Part shown: in pieces, positions 27,801 to 34,488 of the stretch
Numbering within the stretch: position 1 is the first letter of the stretch
Layout: each line of letters opens with the position of its first letter
Assembly (NCBI GenBank): GCA_964654535.1
Contig: CAZZIZ010000006.1
Coordinates: 1-42,268, forward strand
Direction of reading: 5' to 3'
DNA: 42,268 nucleotides
From: CAZZIZ01 sp964654535
GTDB taxonomy: Bacteria; Bacteroidota; Bacteroidia; Chitinophagales; UBA2359
Notes under the pieces: model-generated
What the model was told of the DNA's origin: nothing
The model's input: the letters and a program-made list of their open reading frames with translations, nothing else
Database searches by the model: none
Program-made: the position numbers and the translations under genes

Positions 27801-30640
27801 AGGCTAACTTTAATCTCTCCCATAGTCGGGCCCATAATGGTAATTGGATCACCAGAAGCAAATCCAGCTATTGTCTGAGTTGTTGTTCCTCCATCGGCTG
27901 TGTATACCAAAGTGTAAGGTCCCGTTCCACCAGCAATATTTACAATTACATCTGCGGTACTAGATGCCGCTTCACAAACATCAAGCGCAACTGCTATTAA
28001 ATCTGCATCAGGGCAGTCTACAACAAAAGTGCTTGTTGCTCCGACATAGTTAAAATCGGCTCCTGTACAATTCGGATCGATTGGAGAAATGACCGGTTCT
28101 ACTAAGAAAGGTCCGCAATCAGCATCGGTTAATGTGTAGGTGAAACAAGGCGGTGCTACGGTGCCTACGTTTGACATACCAATAGTAGTATCGGTACCCG
28201 CGCCAGCATTACTTGAGAACACCCATCCACCAGTTACATCTGGATCCCTAGAAATTGACTCACCATTAGCACCTCCGTTACCAATCGTCTCATCTGCCTG
28301 AGTAGTTACAGAAGCAGGGTTTGTACATCCGGCAACTGTAGGCACAGTTTCAGTACCTCCTGGACTATTTCCCGAAGAAGGAAATTCCCAGTCAACACCA
28401 TCTAAGAAAGCTCCGGTATCGTCGAACAAGTTGATGAACTCTCCACCATTAGTTAATACCATATCCGTATCTCCACCAATACAACCACAAGTATCTAAAT
28501 CAACATCGACATCTGCAGCATTGCCATCTATAGTACTAGAATTCCCAACCACCAAGAAGCCATCAGCAGGGATTGTAGTTCCCGGAGGAAAGACCACAAC
28601 AAAATCACCATCAGTGAAAATATAACAGCCAACGTTTAAACCCGGTGTTCCGGCGAATTCCACGAACTCACCTCCAGATCCATCATTATTAACAGGATCA
28701 TAACCGACTTCATTAATCACTGGTCCACCAGATGGTACTGCCGAAGCAGGAATAGTTACGCAACCCAATTGGCCAGCTGTAGCCACTGGAATTCCAGTCA
28801 TATTATCAATTGGGTCAACCACATCTCCATACCAGCAAATTTCTCCGCCGGCAGGAAAGTCTGTTCCATTTAGACAAAGATCAACTGTTGAACCCGGACA
28901 GAAAGATCCGTCCGCAGTAGTTCCAGTATTGTCCAAGGCAGACGGGCAAACCGGTGGTGCCAAACAATTCAAATCCACCATCATTGAAACAGAAGATGAA
29001 CAACCAGAGCCGTCGGTCACATTTATTTGAATAGAAGTCGTAGCCGCGCCTGTTCCAAGAGAAAAGGTACTGGCAGCTGATGCCGGGCCTTGAGAAACTC
29101 CATCCAAAACCAATTCGTACAGATTATTCGACCCTCCAGTTATAAAATCAGCGGCATTAACGGTTCCTGCGTTGGCGTCACCTGCGTCACAATCGATTAC
29201 CGCATCAGTAAGAACCAATGGTTCAACCAACTCAACTGTCATCTCAATTGATTCGTAACACTCATTACCAAAGCTCGATGAAGAACCACAGCAGTTTGAA
29301 AAATCATCCCAGACCATTTCGAAGGTGAACATACCTGGAGTATTAATAGTCTGAGTATATGTCATAGAAGTTGTCGCACCAGCCACGGCAAAGGTTTGCC
29401 AAGCTTGTTGTCCACCAGCGATAGGGTCATCGACTAATGATCCCAATTGCAAATTGTCTACTCCTGATAAAATATCCGTGTTATCAGATACTCTTTGATA
29501 GTTATAAACCTCAACCGTAAAGGTCACATCTCCTGGTGCGCACAATACACTATTGTCAACAAAAAATGCAAAAGAAGGAACGTCGTTGGCAAATCCTGGA
29601 TTGGGATGATCTGTGTAAGACCATTCGCCAGCACTTGGCGTACACGCACTATTGTTATATCCGCTTGGCGTAAAGTTCTCCATGGTTGTCGTCCCTACCC
29701 CAGTTGGATTTCCATTTCCATCTACTGGTTGATCCGTATATGATCCATCTGCATGAGATGGCGAACCGTTCGCTCCACCCTGTGAAGTTCCAGGGTCTAG
29801 TCGGATGTAAGAAGAGTTACATCCTTTAAATGTTGGACTAGCTGGTATTACATAAACGGCATCTGTTATTTGCGGCATCGTATAACAAACCAAATCAGCG
29901 CCACAATCTCCAGGGGGGATCCACGCTACACCCGAACTGTTTTGTCCATCACAACGACCTCCGACTAAAGAAGATAGATCGTCATTTATAATGCCATTCC
30001 CATCATTGTCTCCCAATGTATATGGACCCAACTGAGTGGCACAATTATCTGAATTACCAACAGCACCTGGGGCACCCCAAGCCACTGCGTCGTGAACCGT
30101 TCCATCTGGCTGAAACAAAACGACTTGATCGCCGTCCCCGCTTCCAGTATTATCTAATGTAAAACCAGTTGCAGCCGGCGCATAAAAATTAGCGTTGGCA
30201 GCATCGCAAACATCAAAATCTATTTCAGCAATAAAACCCGGGTTAAAATCGCCTTCGGTTCCATCTGCAATTAGTCCATTTGAGGCACCATTGATTCCGA
30301 CTCCACAATTTGAATTTGCATCTGAAGCGCAAGCAATTAGAAACGCACCATCGGCAGGAATTGTAGTTCCAGTTGGCAGGACTACGGCCCACTCTGAATT
30401 GGAAACCACCATACAACCGATATCGGTTCCTGGTGCTCCAGCAATCTCTACTATTCCGTCATTGCAACCATCAGACTGTCCAGCGTCTCCGGACACTTCG
30501 CTGATAACAACATTGGAATACATACCGTTGCAAGCAACTCCTGGTCCTGGACATTGCGCCAACAAGCTGTCGCTTAAAACAAAGCAAAGCAAGAGGCAGC
30601 AACAGCTGTAGATTATATTATTTAGTGTTCTTATTTTCAT
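18818..30640 (-). CDS. Giant modular surface protein (3940 aa)
   Basis: This is a predicted secreted adhesin-like protein. A signal peptide ends at LLAQ before Cys30. Lamin-tail-like modules follow (about 40-230 and 625-830). Next come Cys-rich Ig/PKD-like modules and four ~75-aa repeats with TICADVTSVDLT at about 1570-1880. Around 2060-2490 and 2985-3200 there are ~70-aa repeats (VVCADATPVTL, SDANGC, LDYDVTVNPLP). A module starting CDCTL-PLSIL-SQPGTFN recurs about five times. A DUF11 domain (about 3660-3830) and an Asp/Asn-rich stretch precede the end. No T9SS type A or B domain is present; the protein stops at GGSQFPWNGQ, a tail shared with the upstream gene. It lies 41 bp after the 848-aa gene and 13 bp before the CTERM gene, so one transcript is likely. 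Confidence 0.85.
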   Translation of the reverse strand: MKIRTLNNIIYSCCCLLLCFVLSDSLLAQCPGPGVACNGMYSNVVISEVSGDAGQSDGCNDGIVEIAGAPGTDIGCMVVSNSEWAVVLPTGTTIPADGAFLIACASDANSNCGVGINGASNGLIADGTEGDFNPGFIAEIDFDVCDAANANFYAPAATGFTLDNTGSGDGDQVVLFQPDGTVHDAVAWGAPGAVGNSDNCATQLGPYTLGDNDGNGIINDDLSSLVGGRCDGQNSSGVAWIPPGDCGADLVCYTMPQITDAVYVIPASPTFKGCNSSYIRLDPGTSQGGANGSPSHADGSYTDQPVDGNGNPTGVGTTTMENFTPSGYNNSACTPSAGEWSYTDHPNPGFANDVPSFAFFVDNSVLCAPGDVTFTVEVYNYQRVSDNTDILSGVDNLQLGSLVDDPIAGGQQAWQTFAVAGATTSMTYTQTINTPGMFTFEMVWDDFSNCCGSSSSFGNECYESIEMTVELVEPLVLTDAVIDCDAGDANAGTVNAADFITGGSNNLYELVLDGVSQGPASAASTFSLGTGAATTSIQINVTDGSGCSSSVSMMVDLNCLAPPVCPSALDNTGTTADGSFCPGSTVDLCLNGTDFPAGGEICWYGDVVDPIDNMTGIPVATAGQLGCVTIPASAVPSGGPVINEVGYDPVNNDGSGGEFVEFAGTPGLNVGCYIFTDGDFVVVFPPGTTIPADGFLVVGNSSTIDGNAADVDVDLDTCGCIGGDTDMVLTNGGEFINLFDDTGAFLDGVDWEFPSSGNSPGGTETVPTVAGCTNPASVTTQADETIGNGGANGESISRDPDVTGGWVFSSNAGAGTDTTIGMSNVGTVAPPCFTYTLTDADCGPFLVEPVISPIDPNCTGADFNYVGATSTFVVDCPDADLIAVALDVCEAASSTADVIVNIAGGTGPYTLVYTADGGTTTQTIAGFASGDPITIMGPTMGEIKVSLVSVTDEAGAMCMGTVDTDEACVNIRPQETITITGSSAPTTCVPCDGTVTFDFAAPSPLAMGNSYDIDYTFNGATQSLGSVSFPFVLMNACPGTYDITLAADDFGCDAVVVSNPQVLTSFVTAPVTVVQPAAVCGDGSIDVDLTDDTLIDLTPNYNATDFVFYSVDPATIPAAALATAQLPSTTVSGITATTSVWALYTDVDGCESTVEIILDATGPCPSCAITMATLTPSACSDAGTPSDPSDDTFNFTLDLVQGDPIFTNFTFDGTALGLSATESGVYGTQYTSGNVVIGALAGTTVTLTIVDNTAPSPDTMCTIDVDVIVPVTCSNYVCPLITGIAAPASICQGGTFDVAANGIANMAMAINTETDFGIDFVTFGAGSTFTGTDPYTGGTSLATVPFASLTGTDPSQNASAPGLGATLAAGVHQVCAILDSTPTGDATCRPFTCLTIEVFTIPTFTAMTNSPVCDGEDLLLMANTPTVGTAPFTWDWSFGGASVATTQNFTIAAATVANSGSYTVTLTDANGCMSSQMVTVVVNPNPTLSVTQPDPICEGQTVDVSALMYGEAPTGGTFTYHSTQADADNNAAPLLGTTISVSQDIYVRYELATTCFATTLVSVVVNPNPVVDIADQVICADITSVDLTALEPMGQTGGAWTTGGAGGTAVASPTMADPSTGPFTYTFTDTNGCFASDDVAYTINPLPVVSIAGQTICADVTSVDLTALETMGQMGGLWSAGGAAVASPTAADPTNGPFTYTFTDANGCTGSGNVAYTINPLPVITIADQTICADVTSVDLTVLEPLGQMGGAWSSGGLAVANATAADPIMGPFTYTFTDANGCVGSDDVTYNIDALPVITLLDQAVCGDVTSVDLTMLEPMGQTGGAWVNGAGAAIGDPTSADPTTGPFTYTFTDANGCTSTGVLSYTVDPLIEVVASATCTNSTDLIEYFVEVTSVTGGDPAAQYTVSVGGGATQVFTGTSLTFGPFSHSGTGTAVQIVSVDNNIGLSCPVSVEVLETLCGPSGVTCDCTADSSIGGEILSISEPGTFNTITHTQIYVLVDTSGNIIVWNNTGQFSALADDTYDVYAINVDVADQAALEAGLITGTAISAFIPDGAFMGLCYTISTPANFVVACLPDEPAPSPLTVCADALPQTFTGPAGFTYLWSDGSTMQSFTTSSAGSFTLTITNAEGCEQDLVYELIVNPLPNETTTPLVVCSDAGPQTLTAPVGFTNLWFDGTTGPTVQVSVTGMYTLTITDGNGCAQDLIYDVTVNPVPMEPAPSPIVVCQDATPVTLTAPVGFTNLWFDGSTGPTVQVSVTGMYALTISDGNGCTQDLIYDVTVNPVPMEPAPAPVVVCQDAAPVTLTAPVGFTNLWFDGTTGPTVQVSVTGMYSLTISDGNGCTQDLIYDITVNAVPMEPAPAPIVVCQDATPVTLTAPAGFTYVWSDVIGTTAQTLDVSTSGIVSVALTDTNGCMQILDYDVTVNPLPNEPAPAPVVVCQDASPVILTGPAGFTYLWSDNTNNQTFSASTSGTFDLTITDANGCSQLLSYMVTVNPLPVLTDMNLLVCEDVPGGGLEATIDLASLEASIGGTGGTFADSGGVLVANPMSVFISGTNPFVFTYTFTDPNFCSDIAIITYNVIQTPVNVDLVFDICDVDAGAIDLTALEMQIGDTGGTWSNASGVIGNPTNVAATAGNNVFTYDVTDANGCGFSANVTYNLFTGPVITANSVCTGSSDLNEYFVEVSSVSGSDANGEYLVSDGSITILYTGSPLTFGPYIHSGSGLGSVTLDVENANDPMCMSSINVLETLCGPPTTCDCTLDPTPLTILAASQPGTFNTNAYTNYYVLVDQSTATGVILAWNNTGLFSGLASNTPYEVIAANVDDLDMAAFIAALNSGASSFDLSGMTGPFTGLCYTTNSTPALFNVDCGCFVCPTIDTASSSGPVCAGETFDLTATGTLFDMAGNGNTNFNVLFGYYAGAGVTTDPYVTAPSLFNGGAAVTPVAGTAMLMGMGASLAPGDYTVVAYLAPDPTLIDMACNPSIAIDVTVNPLPNEPAPAPIVVCADATPVTLTAPGGFTYLWSDASTLQTLEVSSTAIYSVTLSDANGCEQVLDYDVTVNPLPNEPAPAPIVVCADATPITLTAPTGFAYLWSDASTMQTLDVSSTAIYSVTLTDANGCEQVLDYDVTVNPLPNEPAPAPIVVCADATPVTLTAPSGFTYLWSDASTLQTLDVSSTAIYSVTLSDANGCVQILDYDVTVNDNPTELAPMPLFACSGDITTFTAPAGFTYLWDTGETTQSINVTTTGMNTLTIQDGNGCTQDLVYAVTYSDVPTINAVASCTGSTILNEYFIDVDVTGSDTYDVTVAGVTQVYSGATLTFGPIAHSGNGLGTTAVSVASQSNANCTATENVLETLCGPATTCDCTLAPTPLSILASSQPGTFNSNGYTNVYVLTDANGLVIASNNTGLFSALAQLTSYDVTAANVDDADLAVFNAAISTATLSDVLNMTGGLTGLCYSTSAPANFNVDCGCFVCDLPVITAVSSCAGSTDLNEYFVEVDVSGNNTYDVEINGVTQTYAGSTLSFGPFTHSGSGLGTQMVTASAQADATCLSTVDVLETLCGPATTCDCTDPFAPLTILASSQPGTFNTTDYTNVYILSDATGAILASNNTGLFSGLAANTSYDVTAANVDDIDLAAFTSALAGANISDVTGNAGAFAGLCFLTSAPANFNTDCGCGFFDLALTKTLSTPGPYFAGQNVIFTIEVFNQGDFDVFDVVIGDYIPAAGLIFNAGDNAAAPNDWDVALTHTIAGPILPGSSVLVDIVLQIDPAAMNGATLVNNAEILSANDALGAPITDQDSTPGDNLGLDETGTDNDVDDDSTGGTDNPNDNDDYDPAPLTISCPDIAVSDPGINLCSTDAGTVDLTLFNATVNPTPGITINWYDGPPTTGTILSPATNVDLNSALGENLYVEVIDLSGCSNFILVNVTIRNVGCGGSQFPWNGQ
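21051..21680 (-). repeat. Tandem 210-bp coding repeats, array 1 (3 units)
   Basis: Three successive 210-bp units (70 codons) start at 21051, 21261 and 21471, judged by the recurring GTTACATCGTAATC. They encode near-identical PLPNEPAPAP...VVCADATPVTL...LDYDVTVN modules. The close DNA identity makes them prone to homologous exchange and to assembly collapse. Confidence 0.85.
23163..24420 (-). repeat. Tandem ~210-bp coding repeats, array 2 (about 6 units)
   Basis: Units recur near 23163, 23373, 23589, 23799 and 24009 with spacings of 210, 216, 210 and 210 bp, plus a shorter last unit. They belong to the same protein-level family as array 1 (VVCQDATPVTLTAPVGFTN and relatives). The 216-bp unit carries a two-codon insertion. 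Confidence 0.8.
25000..25935 (-). repeat. Tandem ~225-bp coding repeats (4 units)
   Basis: Four units of 75-78 codons encode modules with TICADVTSVDLTALE and GPFTYTFTDANGC. Anchor positions 25211, 25436, 25661 and 25895 give spacings of 225, 225 and 234 bp, the last reflecting a three-codon insertion. Confidence 0.8.
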
Positions 30641-30681
30641 TTACCCTATTTGGATTGTCAGGAAAAAAAATCGAAATTTTC

Positions 30682-33383
30682 TTACTGTCCGTTCCAAGGA
30701 TAGGTTCCGACGTTTGGTGAACAATTCGCTGGCAAAGCACAAGAGTTAACTGGCCCCGATGCGGCAGCACTGGCAGCCGTACAAGCAGCATCAACTGAAT
30801 CAGTTGCAGTAAATGAAACGGTAGTAGCACCGTCCGCAGGATAAGGCCCCATAACCACTGCGGTTCCAGAAGCGGTAGCTGCAGAAGTCGCAGTACCATC
30901 TGATAAAGTGTACATCGCACTTCCATTAGTAACAGTTGCTGTTACGGTAACCGTAAACGTATCGTCTGCAGGATCATTTGGTGTTCCACCATCGTTACAG
31001 ACAGAAACTACTTCACTATCTATAGTCACCGCACACATTGCTGCGGCCATACCTACGCAAGTGGCGCAATCAGTATAAACGTCATTCATTGTGTTTGGAT
31101 CCATGTCGTCGCAAGTATCTCCAATAGAGAAACAAGAACCATCGTCTGCGGTTGCAGTCGGATCGAAGTTACAAGCCGCAGCATCGGTACATCCGTTCAC
31201 CACGACCATACCACAAGTGGTCAAGTCGTTAGCAGCACCAGCATCTGCTGTACAGCTATCCATATAGACTCCAGCACCATCGCACATAATTGACTGCGTG
31301 TCCAAAGTGGTTCCGTTATTTTCGGAAACACCTACATCAGTTCCCATTACTCCAGCAAATGGACCGTCGGTTGCCATAAAAGCTCCTTCATATGTAATGA
31401 ACTCATATTGTGTTCCGTCAATACAACTTGTCGCGATACCATCGTTTCCATTTTGCATTGAAACGTTCCAAACGTAATAGTCCAAAGTTCCGTCGGTACT
31501 AACAAAGTCACTCGCAGCTAATACAGTACTTCCATAAGAAGCACCACCGTTTCCGTTATAGAGATCAACTTGAATTTGAGTAGGATCAGCACCAGCAGGC
31601 AAAGCAATTTCTACAAACTCATTAATATCTGTTCCTATGTTGTCGTAGTGAAATTCATTAATTTTTGCAGAAGCAGGACAAGCAGAAGGTGCCGAACAAT
31701 CTAATGTAGAGAGCGTAAAGATTGTGCTCACGCAAGTACCATCGGCAGCGTCTCTAATTTCTGCATCGAATCCAGACGTACTTGTAGAACCAACAATAGT
31801 TCCTTGTATAGGCGACCCCGTTCCTGAAGCCAAAACAAATCCAGTTGCTACGTCTACAACATCGTAATTACCAGAACCCCCAGAAGCCGTAAATGTTACA
31901 TCGTACACGTAATCTGCACCCACACAACTTCCAGTAGCAGAAACACCAGTTATTGAACAAGCAGCTGGAGCACAAGCCGAAACAACTGGTGTTCCAACTG
32001 CAGGACAGGTATCCGCGCTTAAAGAAATATTTGACAAATCAATTTGACTAGCGGAACCACCTGCACCATCTGCCGTGTATTGAATAGCTATATAAACTGC
32101 TGCACTAGTACCTGCACCGAAACTATAAGTCGCAGCGGTAGCATCATCGTCACCAGCAGTTAAAGCTGTACCTACAGATGTCCACGCATTTGAAGCGTCA
32201 CTTGGGCAACCTGAGTAAGCTTCTGTAAATTGAAAGTCTAATTGCGAATCTACCCCACCATTAAAACNNNNNNNNNNNNNNNNNNNNNNNNNNNNNNNNN
32301 NNNNNNNNNNNNNNNNNNNNNNNNNNNNNNNNNNNNNNNNNNNNNNNNNNNNNNNNNNNNNNNNNNNGAGTAAGCTTCTGTAAATTGAAAGTCTAATTGC
32401 GAATCTACCCCACCATTAAAACCTTCCGCAATATCTAGAACTAAATCAAGCGTAGTTGTCGAAGACATGTCTAACGGTCCATACACCAACCACACGTCCG
32501 TTGGGTCACCGTTTGATCCAGTAAAACCATTTACGCTAGCAACTCCACCTGCTACAGTCCAGGTATCAGCTTGCGAATTCAAAGTAACGTCTACCACCTC
32601 CCAAACTGGGTCTGCGCACATTGCTAGTCCAGTTGGCGTACCTGCACAAGTCATACAATCAGTATAAACGTCACCAGTAGTAGTAGCATCACCGTCATCA
32701 CAAGTATCGCCGATACTAAAACAAGAACCGTTGTCTATGGTTGCCATTGCGTCGAAGTTACACGCAGCCGCATCTGTACAACCAGGTGTGCCACCAAGTG
32801 GAAAGGACGAACCACAAGATGCGTTATCTAAACAACCGTCAACTGCATTCGGACCACTAAAAGTCCAGTTGGCACAATCGAATACGCCTCCGTTTTGTCC
32901 CGCACCATTTCGTTGCGCCCAACCGTCTAAGTATTCCCAACACTGGCCGTTACCGTCAGTATTAATGTCACCGAAGACATCTACAACAGCGCCGTTGCAA
33001 AAGAGCTCAACAGCATCGTCACCATTATTATTGGCTACAGAATTAACGTAGTCAGGAGCAAAACCAAAATATGCGGTAAAGTTTGGTGCCTCTGAAGCAA
33101 TCCATATACATTGACCACTTGCAAGTGGTACCGCAGGAAAAGTAAACTCTTCTCCATCGGTGCCTCCACCGTTGTTAGCAGAACCTACTCCGTAAATACT
33201 CAAGTCTGGAATTGCCGCTGTAGCACACAACTGCATACCTTTAGGTGTTCCACCGCCAAGTGGTCCGTCAAAGATACCAGCGATATAAAGATCGGCACAC
33301 TGTGCATTGGCAGTTTGGTTCACGCACAAAACCGCCAAAATCAGCATAGTGCAGGCGGACAGGACTCTTACTAAATTTTTCAT
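30682..33383 (-). CDS. Modular secreted protein split by scaffold gap (848 aa when closed)
   Basis: The N-terminal part runs from the ATG at 33383 to gap 2, and the C-terminal part from the gap to 30682. If the 100 N and one of the two 55-bp flanks are removed (155 bp), the two halves fall in the same frame with no stop between 32037 and 32267, giving one 848-aa protein. It has a signal peptide ending in ANAQ before Cys29; a lamin-tail-like module (DLYIAGIFDGPL...TPKG); a GCTDAAACNFD Cys repeat; a jelly-roll-like segment across the gap (NGGVDSQLDFQF); a second lamin-tail domain (AKINEFHYDN); another GCTDAAACNFD repeat; and a terminal VGTYPWNGQ. There is no T9SS domain. It is first in the three-gene run and is preceded by a hairpin at the start codon. 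Confidence 0.85.
32213..32267. repeat. 55-bp direct repeat, left flank of gap 2
   Basis: Identical to 32368-32422 (starts GAGTAAGCTTCTGTAAATTG). Same length as the repeat around gap 1, consistent with an assembler k-mer overlap. Confidence 0.92.
32268..32367. other. Scaffold gap 2 (100 N)
   Basis: Exactly 100 N inside the 848-aa coding sequence. Overlapping the two 55-bp flanks restores an uninterrupted reading frame, so the gap is probably artificial and holds no missing sequence. Confidence 0.92.
32368..32422. repeat. 55-bp direct repeat, right flank of gap 2
   Basis: Second copy of 32213-32267. Both copies encode the same peptide, NGGVDSQLDFQFTEAY, in the frame that joins the two gene halves. 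Confidence 0.92.
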
Positions 33384-33385
33384 AT

Positions 33386-33417
33386 TCTGTATTAATGTTT
33401 TTATTCATCAATACAGA
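33386..33417 (-). promoter_or_regulatory. Hairpin abutting the start codon of the 848-aa gene
   Basis: On the minus strand TCTGTATTGATG and CATTAATACAGA form a 12-bp stem (one G-U pair) with loop AATAAAAA, ending 2 nt before the ATG. In mRNA it would cover the ribosome landing region; as DNA it could be a dyad operator. No Shine-Dalgarno is visible. Confidence 0.45.
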
Positions 33418-33625
33418 CAAAACGAGATACGTATCCAAGACAAGCTTAGACCCTAGGATAAATGAGAATAGGTGTGTTGTGGTTTAAGGTTTTACAATAA
33501 GCTGGGTTTACGTTTCTTTTTCATCTGTATTAAATTGGTAATTCGAAGTTAGGCACTTCATGTCAGTAGAAAGACTAATTGGGCTTAAGATTGCATTAAA
33601 CAATTCTAAAGATTAACCTTGTTAT

Positions 33626-33820
33626 GGGTGTGCCTCAAATAATTGCTTCTTCCGTAAACGGAAAGCAATTGTTTGAGTCGGGCTATCCAGGACTGCGCTT
33701 CGCTCCGGTCCCCTTCTTGTTTCGCCTAAGCAAATCCATCTACCGCTAAGGCGGTAAGTCTTTACTGGCTCAACAAAGGCGACTGCTCCCTTTGGTCGCA
33801 TCCTTCCTATCCCTCACACG
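33626..33820 (+). repeat. Multi-hairpin intergenic repeat, copy C
   Basis: This 195-bp element runs from GGGTGTGCCT to CTATCCCTCACACG. Its variable stem (33634-33647 with 33664-33677, 14 bp with one G-U, extended by TTCCG/CGGAA) differs in sequence from the other copies, while the body matches B and D. It lies in the 661-bp region between the 848-aa gene and DUF4293, which otherwise holds only the hairpin at 33386 and the RNA candidate at 33887. Confidence 0.85.
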
Positions 33821-33886
33821 AAGAAAGGGAGAACTGAAATTTTAAATAGAATTTGAATGCATATCGCCTTCCTAGGACCTGTATAT

Positions 33887-34027
33887 GCAGCCACGATAGA
33901 AGCGGTATGAGGTGCTTGGAAAATACAGAGAACTCCACCGTGCAGAGCGACCAGAGGAAGCTCCTGCCAAGGTGTTGAGTGAACGTATTTTCCAAGTGCC
34001 GAGTACAAGTGGATAGCGTGTTGCTGC
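33887..34027. ncRNA. Candidate structured RNA (6S-like long hairpin)
   Basis: A single ~141-nt region folds end to end. The closing pairs are GCAGC (33887-33891) with GCTGC (34023-34027) and CACG with CGTG. A perfect 12-bp stem follows (33915-33926 with 33985-33996, CTTGGAAAATAC), then ACTC/GAGT and CACC/GGTG, and an apical CAGAG-GAAG-CTCCTG. Unpaired stretches lie between the closing stem and the 12-bp stem. This rod with an internal bubble resembles 6S RNA in size and shape, but I cannot match conserved 6S bases. The strand is undetermined. Short frames across it look random. It lies just past the DUF4293 stop. Confidence 0.4.
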
Positions 34028-34044
34028 CCATAAGCAACTAATAA

Positions 34045-34437
34045 CTATCTAAGTCGATCCATACCTCGGACCAGCTTCTCGTCTTTGTTGATGTAGCGTA
34101 TCCCAAGTGAACCTAGAACTATTCCAAGAACTGGTAAAAATGCACCCCACTCTATATTAAACGCGCCATCTGAATTTTCGAAATAAGCGATGAGTACTAC
34201 CAGTGCGAAACAAAACAACAATCCAAGTCTCCCGACATTTTTCTGAAACGGGCGATTTTTAAACAAAAAGATCGCAATTAGAAAAACTGTCGCCGCGATA
34301 GTTGACACTATAGACAAGGTGGTATTGGACGCGCCCCATTCTGAGGTGCCACTATTATTCACTACTGGCAAATACAATGCGGCGAAGGCACAATTTGACG
34401 CCAAGAAAAAAAATACAGATTGAAGTCTTTGAATCAT
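34045..34437 (-). CDS. DUF4293 membrane protein
   Basis: This is a 130-aa Bacteroidota-specific membrane protein of unknown function. It starts MIQRLQSVFFFLA, the usual beginning of this family, has four hydrophobic helices, and ends in NKDEKLVRGMDRLR, which matches the family's conserved tail. An in-frame ATG at 34491 would add 18 residues but would run through the terminator of the neighbouring adhesin gene, so the start at 34437 is preferred. The structured RNA candidate lies immediately downstream. Confidence 0.88.
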   Translation of the reverse strand: MIQRLQSVFFFLASNCAFAALYLPVVNNSGTSEWGASNTTLSIVSTIAATVFLIAIFLFKNRPFQKNVGRLGLLFCFALVVLIAYFENSDGAFNIEWGAFLPVLGIVLGSLGIRYINKDEKLVRGMDRLR

Positions 34438-34455
34438 AGATGTAAAATTAGGCAT

Positions 34456-34488
34456 AAAAAAACCCCGACTCACAATGAGTCGGGGTTT
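34456..34488 (-). terminator. Intrinsic terminator of the 1278-aa adhesin gene
   Basis: An 11-bp stem (AACCCCGACTC at 34461-34471 with GAGTCGGGGTT at 34477-34487) has a 5-nt loop and, on the minus strand, a run of seven T (plus 34456-34462). It lies 19 bp after the stop at 34507. Confidence 0.93.

Noticed and set aside
15677..30611. Many plus-strand open frames antisense to the giant genes (up to 199 aa)
   Set aside because: They are shadows of a repetitive, low-stop coding sequence, have no starts in good context, no domains, and repeat in register with the sense repeats.
33887..34027. SRP (4.5S) RNA
   Set aside because: The apex has GCCAAGG but lacks the conserved GUCAGG/AGCA internal loop and the GGAA-type tetraloop in the right place.
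33857..34037. Decayed coding gene in place of the RNA candidate
   Set aside because: One frame begins MHIAFLGPVYAATIEAV but stops at once, and the other frames look random; the end-to-end pairing explains the sequence better, though decay is not fully excluded.
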